From assembly GCA_900553005.1 (NCBI GenBank), contig USBU01000086.1, positions 1-5,822 of the forward strand: a stretch of DNA of 5,822 nucleotides. Direction: 5' to 3'. A program made the position numbers and the translations under genes. The notes beneath the pieces were generated by a model, which worked only from the letters and a program-made list of their open reading frames with translations, did no database searches and was not told where the DNA came from. The stretch is from an uncultured Eubacteriales bacterium (GTDB lineage: Bacteria > Bacillota > Clostridia > Christensenellales > Pumilibacteraceae). Within the stretch, counting starts at the first letter, position 1. Each line of letters begins with the position of its first letter. Shown piece by piece: positions 5,776 through 5,822 of this stretch.

Positions 5776-5822
5776 CTGTCTCTTATACACATCTCCGAGC
5801 CCACGAGACGGAGCTACATCTC
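5776..5822 (+). other. Illumina Nextera adapter remnant (not genomic)
   Basis: From 5776 the plus strand reads CTGTCTCTTATACACATCT, the 19-base Tn5 mosaic end used in Nextera libraries, then CCGAGCCCACGAGAC (read-2 adapter), then an 8-base i7 index GGAGCTAC (the index I know as N718), then ATCTC, the start of the P7 flow-cell sequence. This is unambiguous library-preparation sequence left on the contig end. It is not a natural Tn5/IS50 element. Genomic sequence ends at about 5775. Confidence 0.98.

Noticed and set aside
5776..5794. A Tn5/IS50-like transposon end at the contig edge
   Set aside because: The mosaic end is followed by the Nextera read-2 adapter, an i7 index and P7 sequence, so it comes from library preparation.

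Overview
The window is a contig end from a bacterium, most likely an anaerobic Firmicute of the class Clostridia. The basis is the rnfC-D-G-E-A-B gene order (the clostridial/acetogen arrangement), strong GGAGG-type ribosome binding sites before nearly every gene, and moderate base composition. No rRNA or other taxonomic marker is present, so this placement is inference. All genes lie on the minus strand; the plus-strand open frames look like shadows.

Reading in the direction of transcription (high to low coordinates): positions 5776-5822 are not genomic but a Nextera sequencing adapter. Next come about 146 noncoding bases (5775-5630) with a -10-like box at the contig edge, then two adjacent half-length TauE/SafE-family membrane proteins (5629-5264 and 5248-4808). 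A 245-base gap (4807-4563) follows, holding a good sigma-70-type promoter and a leader of roughly 195 nt. The rest is the Rnf operon: rnfC (4562-3261), rnfD (3255-2155), rnfG (2158-1559), rnfE (1562-957), rnfA (960-376) and the N-terminal part of rnfB (363 to the window edge).

The Rnf genes encode the membrane-bound ferredoxin:NAD+ oxidoreductase, which couples electron transfer from reduced ferredoxin to NAD+ with export of Na+ or H+. The cofactor residues are visible: two [4Fe-4S] motifs in RnfC, FMN-threonine motifs in RnfD and RnfG, one cluster-ligand cysteine in each half of RnfA and RnfE, and the first Fe-S motif of RnfB. Four-base ATGA overlaps at D/G, G/E and E/A and gaps of 5 and 12 bases at C/D and A/B indicate one translationally coupled transcript. 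The coupling ion cannot be read from the sequence.

I found no convincing undescribed system. The points worth a second look are the adapter remnant, the TTG start and long leader of rnfC, an RnfG that departs from the usual ETPGxG motif, the tandem half-length TauE/SafE pair, and an extended RnfB N-terminus.
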